Positions 44,860 to 53,744 of a stretch of 64,000 bases of DNA are shown piece after piece; within the stretch, counting starts at the first letter, position 1, and each line of letters opens with the position of its first letter. The notes under the pieces were generated by a model that was not told where the DNA came from, made no database searches, and saw only the letters and a list, made by a program, of their open reading frames with translations. The position numbers and the translations under genes were made by a program. The DNA is from Streptomyces sp. TRM68416 (lineage in GTDB: Bacteria; Actinomycetota; Actinomycetes; Streptomycetales; Streptomycetaceae). Location: NCBI RefSeq assembly GCF_014596915.1, contig NZ_JACVWU010000002.1, positions 1 through 64,000 on the forward strand. Direction: 5' to 3'.

Positions 44860-45507
44860 ATGACAGGCCGTCTCGGGCGACGGTTGATCCAGCTGTACGC
44901 CGGTCTCGCGCTCTACGGGGCGAGTTCCGCGATCCTCGTCGAGGCGGGGCTCGGCCTCGAACCCTGGAACGTGCTGCACCAGGGCCTCGCCGAACTGACG
45001 GGCCTGACGATCGGCGTGGTGTCGATCGTCGTGGGCGCGGCGGTGCTGCTCCTGTGGATCCCACTGCGCCAGCGGCCGGGCCTCGGCACCGTCTCCAACG
45101 TCTTCGTGGTCGGCATCGCCATGGACGCCACGCTGGCGGCCCTCCCCGACGCGCCCTCCCTCGCCGTTCGGATTCCGCTCATGCTGGCCGGCATCCTGCT
45201 CAACGGTGTGGCCACCGGCCTGTACATCGCCGCCCGCTTCGGGCCCGGACCGCGCGACGGCCTGATGACCGGGCTGCACCAGCGCACCGGCCGCTCGATC
45301 CGGCTCATGCGGACGGCCGTGGAGATCACGGTGGTCGCCACCGGCTTCGTCCTCGGCGGCACGATCGGCGTCGGCACCCTGCTGTACGCGGTGGCCATCG
45401 GCCCCCTCGCCCAGCTCTTCCTGCGTGTCTTCGCCGTCCCCGCGGCATCCGACGGCAGCACGGTCGTTGCCGCCGGGCAACCCCGGCGGGCGATACTGCG
45501 ACGGTGA
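44860..45507 (+). CDS. YczE/YitT-type membrane protein
   Basis: About 215 residues with five or more membrane helices (LIQLYAGLALYGASSAILV, IGVVSIVVGAAVLLLWIPL, LMLAGILLNGVATGLYIAA and others). The GLGLEPWNVLHQGLAELTG and FGPGPRDGLMTGL motifs mark the YczE family. In Bacillus the family member is controlled by a MocR regulator; its transported substrate is unknown. AGGGGG suits a TTG start at 44854 slightly better than the ATG chosen here. Its stop overlaps the GTG of the next gene. Confidence 0.85.
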   Translation: MTGRLGRRLIQLYAGLALYGASSAILVEAGLGLEPWNVLHQGLAELTGLTIGVVSIVVGAAVLLLWIPLRQRPGLGTVSNVFVVGIAMDATLAALPDAPSLAVRIPLMLAGILLNGVATGLYIAARFGPGPRDGLMTGLHQRTGRSIRLMRTAVEITVVATGFVLGGTIGVGTLLYAVAIGPLAQLFLRVFAVPAASDGSTVVAAGQPRRAILRR

Positions 45508-46271
45508 GCACGCGGATACGCCACCCCTACCTCGACCACCCCGGCCCGATCGCCTTCGCCCACCGGGGCGGGGCGGCGGACGGCCTGGAGAACACCCTGC
45601 CGCAGTTCCGGCGGGCGGTGGAGCTGGGCTACCGGTACCTGGAGACCGACGTCCACGTCACCCGCGACGGCAGGCTCGTCGCCTTCCACGACGCGACGCT
45701 GGACCGCGTGACGGACGGGGCCGGCCGGATCGCCGACCTGCCCTGGGCCGACGTACGGCACGCGCGCGTGGGAGGCCGGGAACCGGTGCCGCTGTTCGAG
45801 GAGCTGCTGGAGGCCTTCCCCGACACCCGGTGGAACGTGGACGTCAAGGCGGAGCCGGCGCTGCTGCCCTTCCTGGACCTGGTCGAGCGCAAGGGCGCCT
45901 GGGACCGGATCTGCCTCGGCTCCTTCTCCGAGGCGCGGGTGGTGCGGGCCCAGCGGCTGGCCGGGCCGCGGCTGGCGACGTCGTACGGCATCCGGGGAGT
46001 GCTCAATCTGCGGCTGCGCTCCTGGGGGCTGCCCGCCGCGGTGCGCCGCTCGGCGGTCGCCGCGCAGGTTCCCGAGACGCAGTCCGGCATCGAGGTGGTG
46101 GACCACCGCTTCGTCCGCGCAGCCCACGCGCGCGGGCTGCAGGTGCACGTGTGGACGGTCAACGAACCCGCGCGCATGCACCGGCTCCTGGACCTGGGAG
46201 TCGATGGCATCATGACCGATCACATCGACACACTGCGCAAGGTCATGGAGGACCGCGGCGTCTGGGTCTGA
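45504..46271 (+). CDS. Glycerophosphodiester phosphodiesterase
   Basis: 255 residues, GlpQ/UgpQ family, hydrolysing glycerophosphodiesters to sn-glycerol 3-phosphate and an alcohol. Motifs present are FAHRGGAADGLENTLPQF with the catalytic HRG, ETDVHVTRDGRLVAFHD, and the C-terminal HVWTVNEPARMHRLLDLGVDGIMTDH. No signal peptide, so probably cytosolic. Translation is coupled to the YczE gene by a GTGA overlap. Confidence 0.93.
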   Translation: MSTRIRHPYLDHPGPIAFAHRGGAADGLENTLPQFRRAVELGYRYLETDVHVTRDGRLVAFHDATLDRVTDGAGRIADLPWADVRHARVGGREPVPLFEELLEAFPDTRWNVDVKAEPALLPFLDLVERKGAWDRICLGSFSEARVVRAQRLAGPRLATSYGIRGVLNLRLRSWGLPAAVRRSAVAAQVPETQSGIEVVDHRFVRAAHARGLQVHVWTVNEPARMHRLLDLGVDGIMTDHIDTLRKVMEDRGVWV

Positions 46272-46332
46272 GACCACGATGGGGTCCGAGACCTCGGTGC
46301 CCCGCGTCCCGGACAGGGAAGCGAGGGCACGG

Positions 46333-47718
46333 GTGAGCACCGACGCCGTGCGGACGAAGACGGCCGACGAGGCCGTCGGGCGGCGCCGCGAACAGCGCGG
46401 CTGGTACTTCTACGACTGGGCCTGCTCCGTCTACTCGACGAGCGTGCTGACCGTGTTCCTGGGCCCCTATCTGACATCGGTGGCCGAGGCGGCCGCGGAC
46501 CCCGACGGGTTCGTCCATCCGCTCGGCGTCCCGGTGCGGGCCGGGTCGTTCTTCGCCTACTCGGTGTCCCTGTCGGTGATCGTGGCGGTGCTGGTGATGC
46601 CCCTGGTGGGCGCCGCCGCCGACCGCAGCGGCCGGAAGAAGCCCCTGCTGGCCGCGGCCGCGTACACCGGCGCCACGGCGACGACGGGCATGTTCTTCCT
46701 CGACGGCGATCGCTATCTCCTCGGCGGTCTGCTGCTGGTGGTCGCGAACGCGGCGCAGTCCGTGGCGATGATGCTCTACAACTCCTATCTGCCGCAGATC
46801 GCCCCGCCCGAGGAGCGTGACGCGGTCTCCTCCCGGGGCTGGGCCTTCGGCTACGCGGCGGGCGCCCTGGTCCTGGTGGCGAACCTGGTCCTCTATCTGG
46901 CGCACGACTCCTTCGGCGTCTCCGAGACCACGGCCGTCCGCATCTGTCTGGCGTCGGCGGGTCTGTGGTGGGGCGCCTTCACCCTCATCCCCCTGCGCAG
47001 GCTGCGCGACCGCCGCTCGTCGTCCGGCGAGCATCCCGGCGAGCACCCCAACACATCCCTCGGCAGGCAGCCGACCGCGACCGGCTTCCGGCAGCTCGCG
47101 GCGACGATCCGCGACATGCGCCGCCACCCCCTGACGCTGGCCTTCCTGCTGGCCTATCTCGTCTACAACGACGGCATCCAGACGGTGATCTCCCAGGCAT
47201 CGATCTACGGCTCCAAGGAACTGGGGCTCGGGCAGCCGACGCTCATCGGCGCGGTGCTGCTGGTCCAGGTGCTGGCGGTGGCGGGCGCCCTGCTGCTGGG
47301 ACGGCTGGCCAGGACGTACGGCGCCAAGCGCACGATCCTCGGCTCGCTGGTCGCGTGGACGGTGACGCTGGCCGCGGGGTACTTCCTGCCGGCCGGGGCG
47401 CCGGTGTGGTTCTTCGTGCTGGCGGCCGGGATCGGACTGGTCCTGGGCGGCAGCCAGGCGCTGTCCCGCTCCCTGTTCTCCCATCTCGTGCCGCCGGGCA
47501 AGGAGGCCGAGTACTTCTCGGCCTACGAGATCAGCGACCGCGGCATGAGCTGGCTCGGCCCGCTGCTGTTCGGGCTCACCTACCAGCTGACCGGCAGCTA
47601 CCGGGACGCGATCATCTCGCTGGTGGCCTTCTTCGCCGTCGGGTTCGTCCTGCTCGCCCGGGTCCCGGTGCGGCGGGCGATCGGCGACGCGGGCAACCCG
47701 ATTCCCACGAGGATTTAG
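46333..47718 (+). CDS. UMF1/Atg22-type major facilitator transporter
   Basis: 461 residues with about twelve membrane helices. RGWYFYDWACSVYSTSVLTVFLGPYLT is the family hallmark, followed by the ADRSGRKKPLL loop of MFS proteins. In yeast, Atg22 exports amino acids from the vacuole; bacterial members have no defined substrate. A GTG at 46333 with GCGAGGG upstream is preferred over an ATG at 46279, which lacks a ribosome site and would add 18 charged residues. It follows the phosphodiesterase in the same direction. Confidence 0.9.
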   Translation: MSTDAVRTKTADEAVGRRREQRGWYFYDWACSVYSTSVLTVFLGPYLTSVAEAAADPDGFVHPLGVPVRAGSFFAYSVSLSVIVAVLVMPLVGAAADRSGRKKPLLAAAAYTGATATTGMFFLDGDRYLLGGLLLVVANAAQSVAMMLYNSYLPQIAPPEERDAVSSRGWAFGYAAGALVLVANLVLYLAHDSFGVSETTAVRICLASAGLWWGAFTLIPLRRLRDRRSSSGEHPGEHPNTSLGRQPTATGFRQLAATIRDMRRHPLTLAFLLAYLVYNDGIQTVISQASIYGSKELGLGQPTLIGAVLLVQVLAVAGALLLGRLARTYGAKRTILGSLVAWTVTLAAGYFLPAGAPVWFFVLAAGIGLVLGGSQALSRSLFSHLVPPGKEAEYFSAYEISDRGMSWLGPLLFGLTYQLTGSYRDAIISLVAFFAVGFVLLARVPVRRAIGDAGNPIPTRI

Positions 47719-47804
47719 CGTTCCACGCGAAAGGGCTGTAGTGTACGCGTTTGGCCTGCCAGGCGTACCGTTACTGCGCGTCAAAGATGCCGAAACGCTG
47801 GGTG

Positions 47805-47822
47805 ACATCTGCTAGCAGATGT
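47805..47822. repeat. Perfect 18-bp palindrome upstream of rbpA
   Basis: ACATCTGCTAGCAGATGT is exactly palindromic with a CTAG centre, flanked by TG and GA. It lies about 65-80 bases before the SigR-type promoter of rbpA. With no loop and no T-run it is not a good terminator, so an operator is more likely. I cannot name a factor. Confidence 0.65.
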
Positions 47823-47885
47823 GACAAACCGGGCGCCGGTGGGTACAACAAGGGGCGGCTACGACGGCGACGCATGACCCGGAAC

Positions 47886-47912
47886 GGGAATCTTTACCGC
47901 CGACCGGACGTT
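47886..47912 (+). promoter_or_regulatory. rbpA: SigR-type promoter of rbpA
   Basis: GGGAAT (47886-47891), exactly 18 bases, then GTT (47910-47912) matches the SigR consensus GGAAT-N18/19-GTT. SigR, the thiol-stress sigma factor, is known to drive rbpA in S. coelicolor, so this agrees with the gene 60 bases downstream. Confidence 0.85.
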
Positions 47913-47973
47913 GACCGGATGACGACGACAGCGACACCTGTCCTGTGGGCGACAAGCCCGGGAGGCACGATTC

Positions 47974-48348
47974 ATGAGTGAGCGAGCTCTTCGCGGCACG
48001 CGCCTCGTGGTGACCAGCTACGAGACGGACCGCGGCATCGACCTGGCCCCGCGCCAGGCCGTGGAGTACGCATGCGAGAAGGGGCATCGGTTCGAGATGC
48101 CCTTCTCGGTCGAGGCGGAGATCCCGCCGGAGTGGGAGTGCAAGGTCTGCGGGGCCCAGGCACTCCTCGTTGACGGCGACGGCCCTGAAGAAAAGAAGGC
48201 CAAGCCCGCGCGTACGCATTGGGACATGCTGATGGAGCGGCGCACCCGTGAGGAACTCGAAGAGGTCCTTGAGGAGCGCCTGGCCGTTCTGCGTTCCGGC
48301 GCGATGAACATCGCGGTCCACCCCAGGGACAGCCGCAAGTCGGCCTAG
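47974..48348 (+). CDS. rbpA: RNA polymerase-binding protein RbpA
   Basis: 124 residues. RbpA binds the principal sigma factor and RNA polymerase and stabilises open promoter complexes; it is found only in actinobacteria. The core has a zinc-type knuckle (YACEKGH, then CKVCG) and a C-terminal sigma-interaction segment (HWDMLMERRTREELEEVLEERLAVLR). It starts at ATG behind a good ribosome site. It is monocistronic, with its own SigR promoter upstream and a strong hairpin downstream. Confidence 0.96.
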   Translation: MSERALRGTRLVVTSYETDRGIDLAPRQAVEYACEKGHRFEMPFSVEAEIPPEWECKVCGAQALLVDGDGPEEKKAKPARTHWDMLMERRTREELEEVLEERLAVLRSGAMNIAVHPRDSRKSA

Positions 48349-48381
48349 TTCCGCCGGGTCCGGAACCCGACACACAACAAG

Positions 48382-48421
48382 AACCGCGGGCGCCGTACGG
48401 AGACGTACGGCGCCCGCGGTT
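48382..48421. terminator. Strong bidirectional terminator after rbpA
   Basis: A perfect 18-bp stem (AACCGCGGGCGCCGTACG and its complement) with a GAGA loop is followed by TTCC and preceded by A-rich bases. It separates convergent rbpA and fxsA. Confidence 0.9.
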
Positions 48422-48447
48422 TTCCGTGTGCCCGGGAGGCCCGGTGC

Positions 48448-49017
48448 TCAGTGCGTGAGCGGCGGGCGCGGTCCCTGCGGGTTGTCGCCCGTGGTCCCCG
48501 GCTCGTCCCTGATGACCTCGCCCTGGACGATCTTTCCGTCGGGCCGGTGGATCCGGGCCTGCTGGAAGGCGTCGCCCAGGGTGCCGGGGCCGGCCTGGCG
48601 GAACCTGCGCTCCAGGGAACGCTCGGTGTACCGGCTGAGCCCCTTCTGCACCGGCGGGACCAGCAGGAGCAGGCCCACGGCGTCCGAGATCAGGCCGGGC
48701 AGGACGAGGAGCAGGCCACCGAGCATCATCAGGCCGTTGCCGCCGCCGCCCTCCCGGGCGGGGGTCCCGCCGTTCTGCAGGGCCTCGTTCAGCTTCTGGA
48801 AGGCCCGCCTGCCCGCCCGCTTGATCACCACCGAGCCCAGCACGACACCGGCGAGCAGCAGCAGGAAGACCGTGAGGCCGCCCGCGGCACTCGCGACCAC
48901 GGTCAGCAGCCAGATCTCCAGCACCAGCCAGGCGGCGAAACCGAGCGGCAGGAACGTACGCAGCCGGGAGCGCCGGGGCCGGGCGGGATGCGTGGGAGTC
49001 GGAGCGCCAGTCGTCAT
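48448..49017 (-). CDS. fxsA: FxsA-family membrane protein
   Basis: 189 residues. Two central hydrophobic helices (FAAWLVLEIWLLTVVASAAGG and VFLLLLAGVVLGSVVI) and a third, GLMMLGGLLLVLPGLISDAVGLLLLV, carry the FxsA pattern, including LPGLISDAVG. The C-terminus is proline rich and cytosolic. In E. coli FxsA limits phage exclusion of phage T7; its role in Streptomyces is unknown. It converges on rbpA. Confidence 0.9.
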   Translation of the reverse strand: MTTGAPTPTHPARPRRSRLRTFLPLGFAAWLVLEIWLLTVVASAAGGLTVFLLLLAGVVLGSVVIKRAGRRAFQKLNEALQNGGTPAREGGGGNGLMMLGGLLLVLPGLISDAVGLLLLVPPVQKGLSRYTERSLERRFRQAGPGTLGDAFQQARIHRPDGKIVQGEVIRDEPGTTGDNPQGPRPPLTH

Positions 49018-49064
49018 GCCTCCAGTGTGCCTGGCCCCGGCTCAGCACGGGATAAGGGGAGCAT

Positions 49065-49112
49065 CAACGGGGCCTGTGCGCCCGTACACCAACGGGGCCT
49101 GTGCGCCCGTAC
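49065..49112. repeat. 23-bp direct repeat between fxsA and ppm1
   Basis: CAACGGGGCCTGTGCGCCC plus GTAC occurs at 49065-49087 and again, identical, at 49090-49112. Each copy could form a small GGGC/GCCC hairpin. It lies just after the ppm1 stop and 48 bases before the fxsA start, so it could be a terminator pair or an operator. Confidence 0.55.
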
Positions 49113-49114
49113 GG

Positions 49115-50173
49115 CTACGACGGTGGCGTCTGCGACGACTCGGGGGACCCGGCCGCCTCCCCGGCCGCCTTCGCGGACGACGTCCCGGACGGACCGGTCT
49201 GCTCGGCCGTCTCCGCAGGCGACGAACCGGCCGGGTCGGCGGGCTCGACCGACTCCGCGGACGACGCCCCGGACGGCTCGGCGGACTCGACCACCTCCGC
49301 AGGCGCGGCCCCGGACGAGCCGGCAGTCGCGGTCGGCTCCGTGGACGGCGTCCGGGACGGCCCGACAGGCTCGGTCGGCCCCGTCGGCTTGGCGCGGTCC
49401 AGGAGTTTGCCGACACGTTCCTTGGCGCCCCAGGTCGTGACCCGCCACAGCGCCTCCACGAGGATGTCCCGGCTCATCTTGGAGTCGCCGTGTTCGCGCT
49501 CGACGAAGGTGATGGGCACCTCGACGACGTGATAGCCGGCCTTGACCGCGCGGCGGGCGAGGTCGACCTGGAAGCAGTAGCCCTGGGAGGCGACGTCGTC
49601 GAGGCCGAGGCCCTCCAGCGTCTCGCGGCGGAAGGCGCGGTAGCCGCCGGTGATGTCGCGCAGCGGCAGGTCGAGGGCCACGCGCGAGTAGAGGCTGCCG
49701 CCTCGGGAGATGAACTCGCGGCTCTTGGGCCAGTTCACGACCCGTCCGCCGGGCACCCAGCGCGAGCCGAGCGCCAGGTCGGCGCCCTTGAGCGCGGTGA
49801 GCAGCCGGGGCAGCTCCTCAGGCTGGTGGGAGCCGTCGGCGTCCATCTCGATCAGGACGCCGTAGCCGTTCTCCAGGCCCCAGCGGAAGCCCGCGAGGTA
49901 GGCGGCGCCGAGGCCCTCCTTGCCCCTGCGGTGGAGCACCTGGACGTGCTCGTCCGCGGCGGCGAGTTCGTCGGCGAGCTTGCCGGTGCCGTCCGGGCTG
50001 TTGTCGTCGGCCACGAGCACGTGCGCCTCGGGCACGGCTTCGCGCACCCGGCCGACGATGGCCTTGATGTTCTCCGCCTCGTTGTAGGTCGGGATGATCA
50101 CCAGTGCCGTGCCGAGCGGGCCGAACCGCCTCCCTGAGTCCCGCGTCTCGCGAGTCTCGTCGCCGTCGTTCAC
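49115..50173 (-). CDS. ppm1: Polyprenol-phosphate mannose synthase
   Basis: 352 residues. A GT2-fold domain (about 20-255) transfers mannose from GDP-mannose to polyprenol phosphate, supplying the donor for protein O-mannosylation and lipoglycans. VIIPTYNEAENI, VADDNSPDGT and the DADGSHQPEELPRL metal-binding motif are visible, and IEMDADGSHQ gives the DxD. S. coelicolor Ppm1 is needed for phage phiC31 infection. The last 95 residues are a serine, proline, alanine and glutamate-rich tail with no parallel in the family. GTG start with AAGGGG. Confidence 0.92.
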   Translation of the reverse strand: MNDGDETRETRDSGRRFGPLGTALVIIPTYNEAENIKAIVGRVREAVPEAHVLVADDNSPDGTGKLADELAAADEHVQVLHRRGKEGLGAAYLAGFRWGLENGYGVLIEMDADGSHQPEELPRLLTALKGADLALGSRWVPGGRVVNWPKSREFISRGGSLYSRVALDLPLRDITGGYRAFRRETLEGLGLDDVASQGYCFQVDLARRAVKAGYHVVEVPITFVEREHGDSKMSRDILVEALWRVTTWGAKERVGKLLDRAKPTGPTEPVGPSRTPSTEPTATAGSSGAAPAEVVESAEPSGASSAESVEPADPAGSSPAETAEQTGPSGTSSAKAAGEAAGSPESSQTPPS

Positions 50174-50737
50174 TGCTGCCCCTTCGTCTCCGTCCGCAGA
50201 CGTCCACCATAGTGGCCGCGGCCTGCTATGACGTGACATCCCGTTCGTATGGTGGTGTCGATTCCACAAGATCGGGGTAGGCATCGGCTTTTGGGATCAT
50301 GTGTCCCCGTGCCGGACCGGGTGTTCCTGCGGATGGGGGCCCGGCGCCCTTCGGGCCGACCTGGGACCCGCTGGCTGCGGGTCGACCGAAAGCCGTTGTC
50401 TACTGAGCGCCCGGGCCCCACCCGGGGTCACACCTCCCCGACCGGCCGGAACGTTCCCTCGCCGCGGCGCGGGCGCTGAGCCTGGCTCCCAGTGGCGGTG
50501 CCCCGGTGCGGCACACCGTCCCTGACCCAGCGGCGCTGAGGCGAGGACCTGAAGTTCCGTCGTTCCCCGGTCGGGCGTCCGGTGGTGGACTCGGCCGAAC
50601 CTACCCGCCCTCTGCCGTCGGCTGTCAACAGCCGCTTGACCTGCGGATCTTTCCTCAACTGCCTGGTCAGCGCGGAGGACGGGCAGGTCGCGCCAGGCAG
50701 CCGTGACGCACGATCGGCCGCACGGCCGCGCGGCAGA
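50174..50737. other. Intergenic region upstream of ppm1
   Basis: These 564 bases hold no convincing gene on either strand. They include the ppm1 promoter region and the end of the amidohydrolase gene downstream. I see no clear promoter hexamers or long palindromes. Confidence 0.4.
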
Positions 50738-52342
50738 TCACTCGCCCGGCCGTACGAACACCGTCCGTCCGCCGACCACCGTGCGCAGGCAGACGGGCAG
50801 GTCACGGCCCGGCGTCAGATCGGGCAGGCCGGGGGTGCCGGAGCGGGGGTCGGTCGACCAGCGCGCGACCCGGTCGTCCGGCGCCTGGACGACGAGTTCG
50901 CCGGTGCGCCACACGGCGTAGTCGGCGGGGGCGCCGGGGACCAGGACGCCGGCGTCGTCCCGGCCGACCGCCCGCCAGCCGCCGCGCGTGTGTGCGGTGA
51001 ACGCGGCCCGGACGGAGACGCGGTGCTCGGGTGTGCGGTGGAAGGCGGCGGCGCGAACCGTGCCCCAGGGGTCCAGGGGCGTGACGGGGCTGTCGGAGCC
51101 GAAGGCGAGGGGCACACCGGCCTTCAGCAGGGCCGCGAAGGGGTTCAGCGCGCGGGCCCGGTCGCCGCCAAGGCGTCGGGCGTACATGCCGTCCTCGCCG
51201 CCCCACAGCGCGTCGAAGGCCGGCTGGACGGAGGCGGTCAGGCCGAACTCGGCGAAGGCGGCGATCGTCTCGGGGGTCAGCATCTCGGCGTGCTCGACGC
51301 GGTGGCGGGCGGCGCGGACGCGGGCGAGGCCGAGCTTCTCGGCGGCGGCCCGCACACCCTCGACGACGGCGGTGACGGCGGCGTCCCCGATCGCGTGGAA
51401 GCCGGCCTGGAGGCCCGCCTCGGTGCAGGCGACGACATGGGCGGCCACCGCGTCGACGTCGAGGTAGGCGATGCCGGTGTGGTCGGCGTCGGCGTAGGGG
51501 TGGTGCAGGCAGGCGGTGTGCGAGCCGAGGGAGCCGTCGACGAACAGGTCGCCCGCCGCGCCCGCCGCGCCGAGTTCCCGGGCCTTGTGGACGTCCTGCT
51601 CGGCCCAGTAGCCGACCACGCGCGGGCCGGGCTCCTCGGCGGCGAGCCGCAGCAGGCCGGTGAGGTCGTCCTCGGAGGAGATGTCCGGGCCGGCGCACTC
51701 GTGGAGGGTGCCGATGCCGAGGGAGGCGGCGTGGGCGAGAGCGGCGCGCTGGGCCTCGGCACGCTGCCCGGGCGTGACCGCGCCGAGCGCAGCGGACCGG
51801 ACGGTGTGGTGGGCGTCGGCGGTGAGCGGGCCGTCCACCCGCCCCAGGGAGGCGAGGTCGAGCAGGGCCGTGGTGACGACCGCCGAGTGGACGTCGATGC
51901 GCGACAGGTAGAGCGGGCGCCCGCCGGTGGCCTCGTCGAGTTCCGCGCGGGTCGGGGGGCGGCCGCCGGGCCAGCGGGCGGAGTCCCAGCCGTGGCCCAG
52001 CAGGACGCGGTCGTGGGGGCGGTTGGCGGCGAAGTCCCGTACGAGGGCCAGGGCCGCCTCCAGGGAGGGGGCGGTGGACAGGTCCAGGCCGGTCAGGGCG
52101 AGGCCCGTGGCGGTGGTGTGCACATGGGCGTCGGTGAAGGCCGGGGTGACGAGGGCGCCGTCCAGGTCCACGACCTCGTCCACACCGTCGGCGAAGGCGT
52201 CGGCGGCGCCCTCCGAGCCGACCCAGGCGACCTGGCCTCGTTCGACGACCATCGCCGTGGCGAACGGGTCGGCGGGGCTGTGGACTTCTCCGCGGCGGAG
52301 CAGGACGGTCTTCGGCTCGGACTCGGCGGTGCGCTCACTCAT
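50738..52342 (-). CDS. YtcJ-like amidohydrolase
   Basis: 534 residues, metal-dependent amidohydrolase family 3. The HxH metal motif is DAHVHTT with H73 and H75. Further metal ligands follow in FHAIGDAAVTAVVEG, HRVEHAEML and FGSDSPVTPLDPWGTVRAA. The substrate cannot be told; relatives act on N-acyl compounds. No signal peptide, so cytosolic. It lies between ppm1 and the Lrp regulator, both on the same strand but separated by gaps. Confidence 0.9.
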   Translation of the reverse strand: MSERTAESEPKTVLLRRGEVHSPADPFATAMVVERGQVAWVGSEGAADAFADGVDEVVDLDGALVTPAFTDAHVHTTATGLALTGLDLSTAPSLEAALALVRDFAANRPHDRVLLGHGWDSARWPGGRPPTRAELDEATGGRPLYLSRIDVHSAVVTTALLDLASLGRVDGPLTADAHHTVRSAALGAVTPGQRAEAQRAALAHAASLGIGTLHECAGPDISSEDDLTGLLRLAAEEPGPRVVGYWAEQDVHKARELGAAGAAGDLFVDGSLGSHTACLHHPYADADHTGIAYLDVDAVAAHVVACTEAGLQAGFHAIGDAAVTAVVEGVRAAAEKLGLARVRAARHRVEHAEMLTPETIAAFAEFGLTASVQPAFDALWGGEDGMYARRLGGDRARALNPFAALLKAGVPLAFGSDSPVTPLDPWGTVRAAAFHRTPEHRVSVRAAFTAHTRGGWRAVGRDDAGVLVPGAPADYAVWRTGELVVQAPDDRVARWSTDPRSGTPGLPDLTPGRDLPVCLRTVVGGRTVFVRPGE

Positions 52343-52390
52343 GGGGAACAGTCTCCCGCCTCGCCCCGCCCGGCCCGCACGCAGGTGGGG

Positions 52391-52831
52391 TCAGATGCGG
52401 GGCGGCCGTGCCTCGTACGGGGTGGAGAGGACCACCGTCGTCCGGGTGGAGACCCCGGCGAGCGAGCGCAGCCGTGCCAGCAGCTCCTCCAGTTCGTGCG
52501 GGGTGGCCACACGCACCTTGAGGATGTAGTTCTCGTCGCCCGCGACGCTGTGGCAGGCCTCGATCTCGGGCACGCCCGCGAGGCGCTCGGCGATGTCGTC
52601 GGGCGCGCTGGGGTCGAACGGCTTCACCGAGATGAAGGCCGTCATGGGCAGCCCCACGGCCTCGGGGTCGACCACAGCGGCGTAGCCGCGGATGACGCCA
52701 CGCTGTTCCAGCCGTCGCACCCGCTGGTGCACGGCGGACGTGGACAGGCCCGTGGCCTTGCCCAGGTCGGTGTAGCTCATCCGCCCGTCCTTGACGAGCA
52801 GCTGCACGATCTGTCGGTCCAGCTCCTCCAT
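52391..52831 (-). CDS. Lrp/AsnC-family regulator
   Basis: 146 residues. An N-terminal helix-turn-helix (DLGKATGLSTSAVHQRVRRLEQRGVI) precedes the RAM ligand domain (PMTAFISVKPFDPSAPDDIAERLAGVPEIEACHSVAGDENYILKVRV). Lrp-type proteins bind amino acids and control amino acid metabolism. A -10 hexamer lies seven bases before the ATG, so the message is probably leaderless. It is separated from the amidohydrolase by 48 bases and may control it or a distant gene. Confidence 0.93.
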   Translation of the reverse strand: MEELDRQIVQLLVKDGRMSYTDLGKATGLSTSAVHQRVRRLEQRGVIRGYAAVVDPEAVGLPMTAFISVKPFDPSAPDDIAERLAGVPEIEACHSVAGDENYILKVRVATPHELEELLARLRSLAGVSTRTTVVLSTPYEARPPRI

Positions 52832-52844
52832 GGCGCAGAACTTA
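52832..52844 (-). promoter_or_regulatory. Leaderless promoter of the Lrp gene
   Basis: On the minus strand TAAGTT (52844-52839) is followed by seven bases and then ATG 52831, the spacing of leaderless actinobacterial transcripts. No good -35 is visible. Confidence 0.5.
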
Positions 52845-53098
52845 CAGTGCGCCTGATCTCCTCGGATACCTGAGCGGACCAGGTCATGCCCTGTTTGTGA
52901 TGTGGGCGCACGGAGTCGGTGAGCCGCCTGGGGGACAAACCGGCCGCGCCGGGCACCTGCGGTCGGCATGTGACGAACGCCACAGTCACCGAACAACCTC
53001 CGTGATGTTCTCGTGATTACCGCCGAGACGGGGCGGGAAGTGCTTGCTGTGGTCGAGGCCGCAGCGCCTGAACGGCCCAGCCCGAGGGGGAGAGTCCC

Positions 53099-53533
53099 AT
53101 GCAGAGTCTTAAGCGCCCTGGTCGTACCGCACCCAAGCGCCCGCAGCTTGTCGTCGAGCCCGAGCCGGAGGGCGTCGAACCCGACCTCGCCGACGAGGAG
53201 TTCGACGCGTACGACACCTTCGAGATGTACCGGGTGATCTGCCCGGACTGCGCTCAGCCCATCGCCCTGCTGGCGGACGAGGAGGTCCTGCCGGAGCACG
53301 CGCGGTGCGTTTCGCCGTGGAACCCGTTCGGCCTCACGGTGTGCGCCGGCACCGGCCGCCGCGCCGCCGACGCCCGTTCCGCGGACGAGTCGGCCCAGCC
53401 TCAAGAGCAGGACACCGCCCTGCTGTTGACACTCCCTCAGAGCCTGGACTGGCGGACGCAGCCCTTCTCCCACGTCGGCGGCCCGGGCTCGCGCCCGATG
53501 CGGGTGCCGGCGATGCGGCGCCACGCCGCCTGA
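53099..53533 (+). CDS. Small cysteine-containing hypothetical protein
   Basis: 144 residues, not recognised. The central part has VICPDCAQPIALLADEEVLPEHARC and a further cysteine in FGLTVCAG, a pattern that could bind zinc. The N-terminus is basic and proline rich, followed by an acidic patch (EPEPEGVEPDLADEEFD). GAGGGGGAG lies just before the ATG. It diverges from the Lrp gene and is followed by a repeat-rich gap. Confidence 0.75.
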   Translation: MQSLKRPGRTAPKRPQLVVEPEPEGVEPDLADEEFDAYDTFEMYRVICPDCAQPIALLADEEVLPEHARCVSPWNPFGLTVCAGTGRRAADARSADESAQPQEQDTALLLTLPQSLDWRTQPFSHVGGPGSRPMRVPAMRRHAA

Positions 53534-53744
53534 GCGACTCCGCTCACCTTCGCAGCCGAAATCCCGTACCGCGGCTCGCAGGACGCCGTGGTGCGGGTTC
53601 GGTGCGTCCGGAAGAGCAGCAAGGCCCGGTGGGCAGTGGGGGCCGCTAGGTAGCTAGGGCCAGCAGGCAGTGGGGGCTGGCTGGGTAGCGGGCCGGTAGG
53701 TAGCGGAGGCCGGTGGGCGGTGCCGAACTCACGGGCGATTGAGT

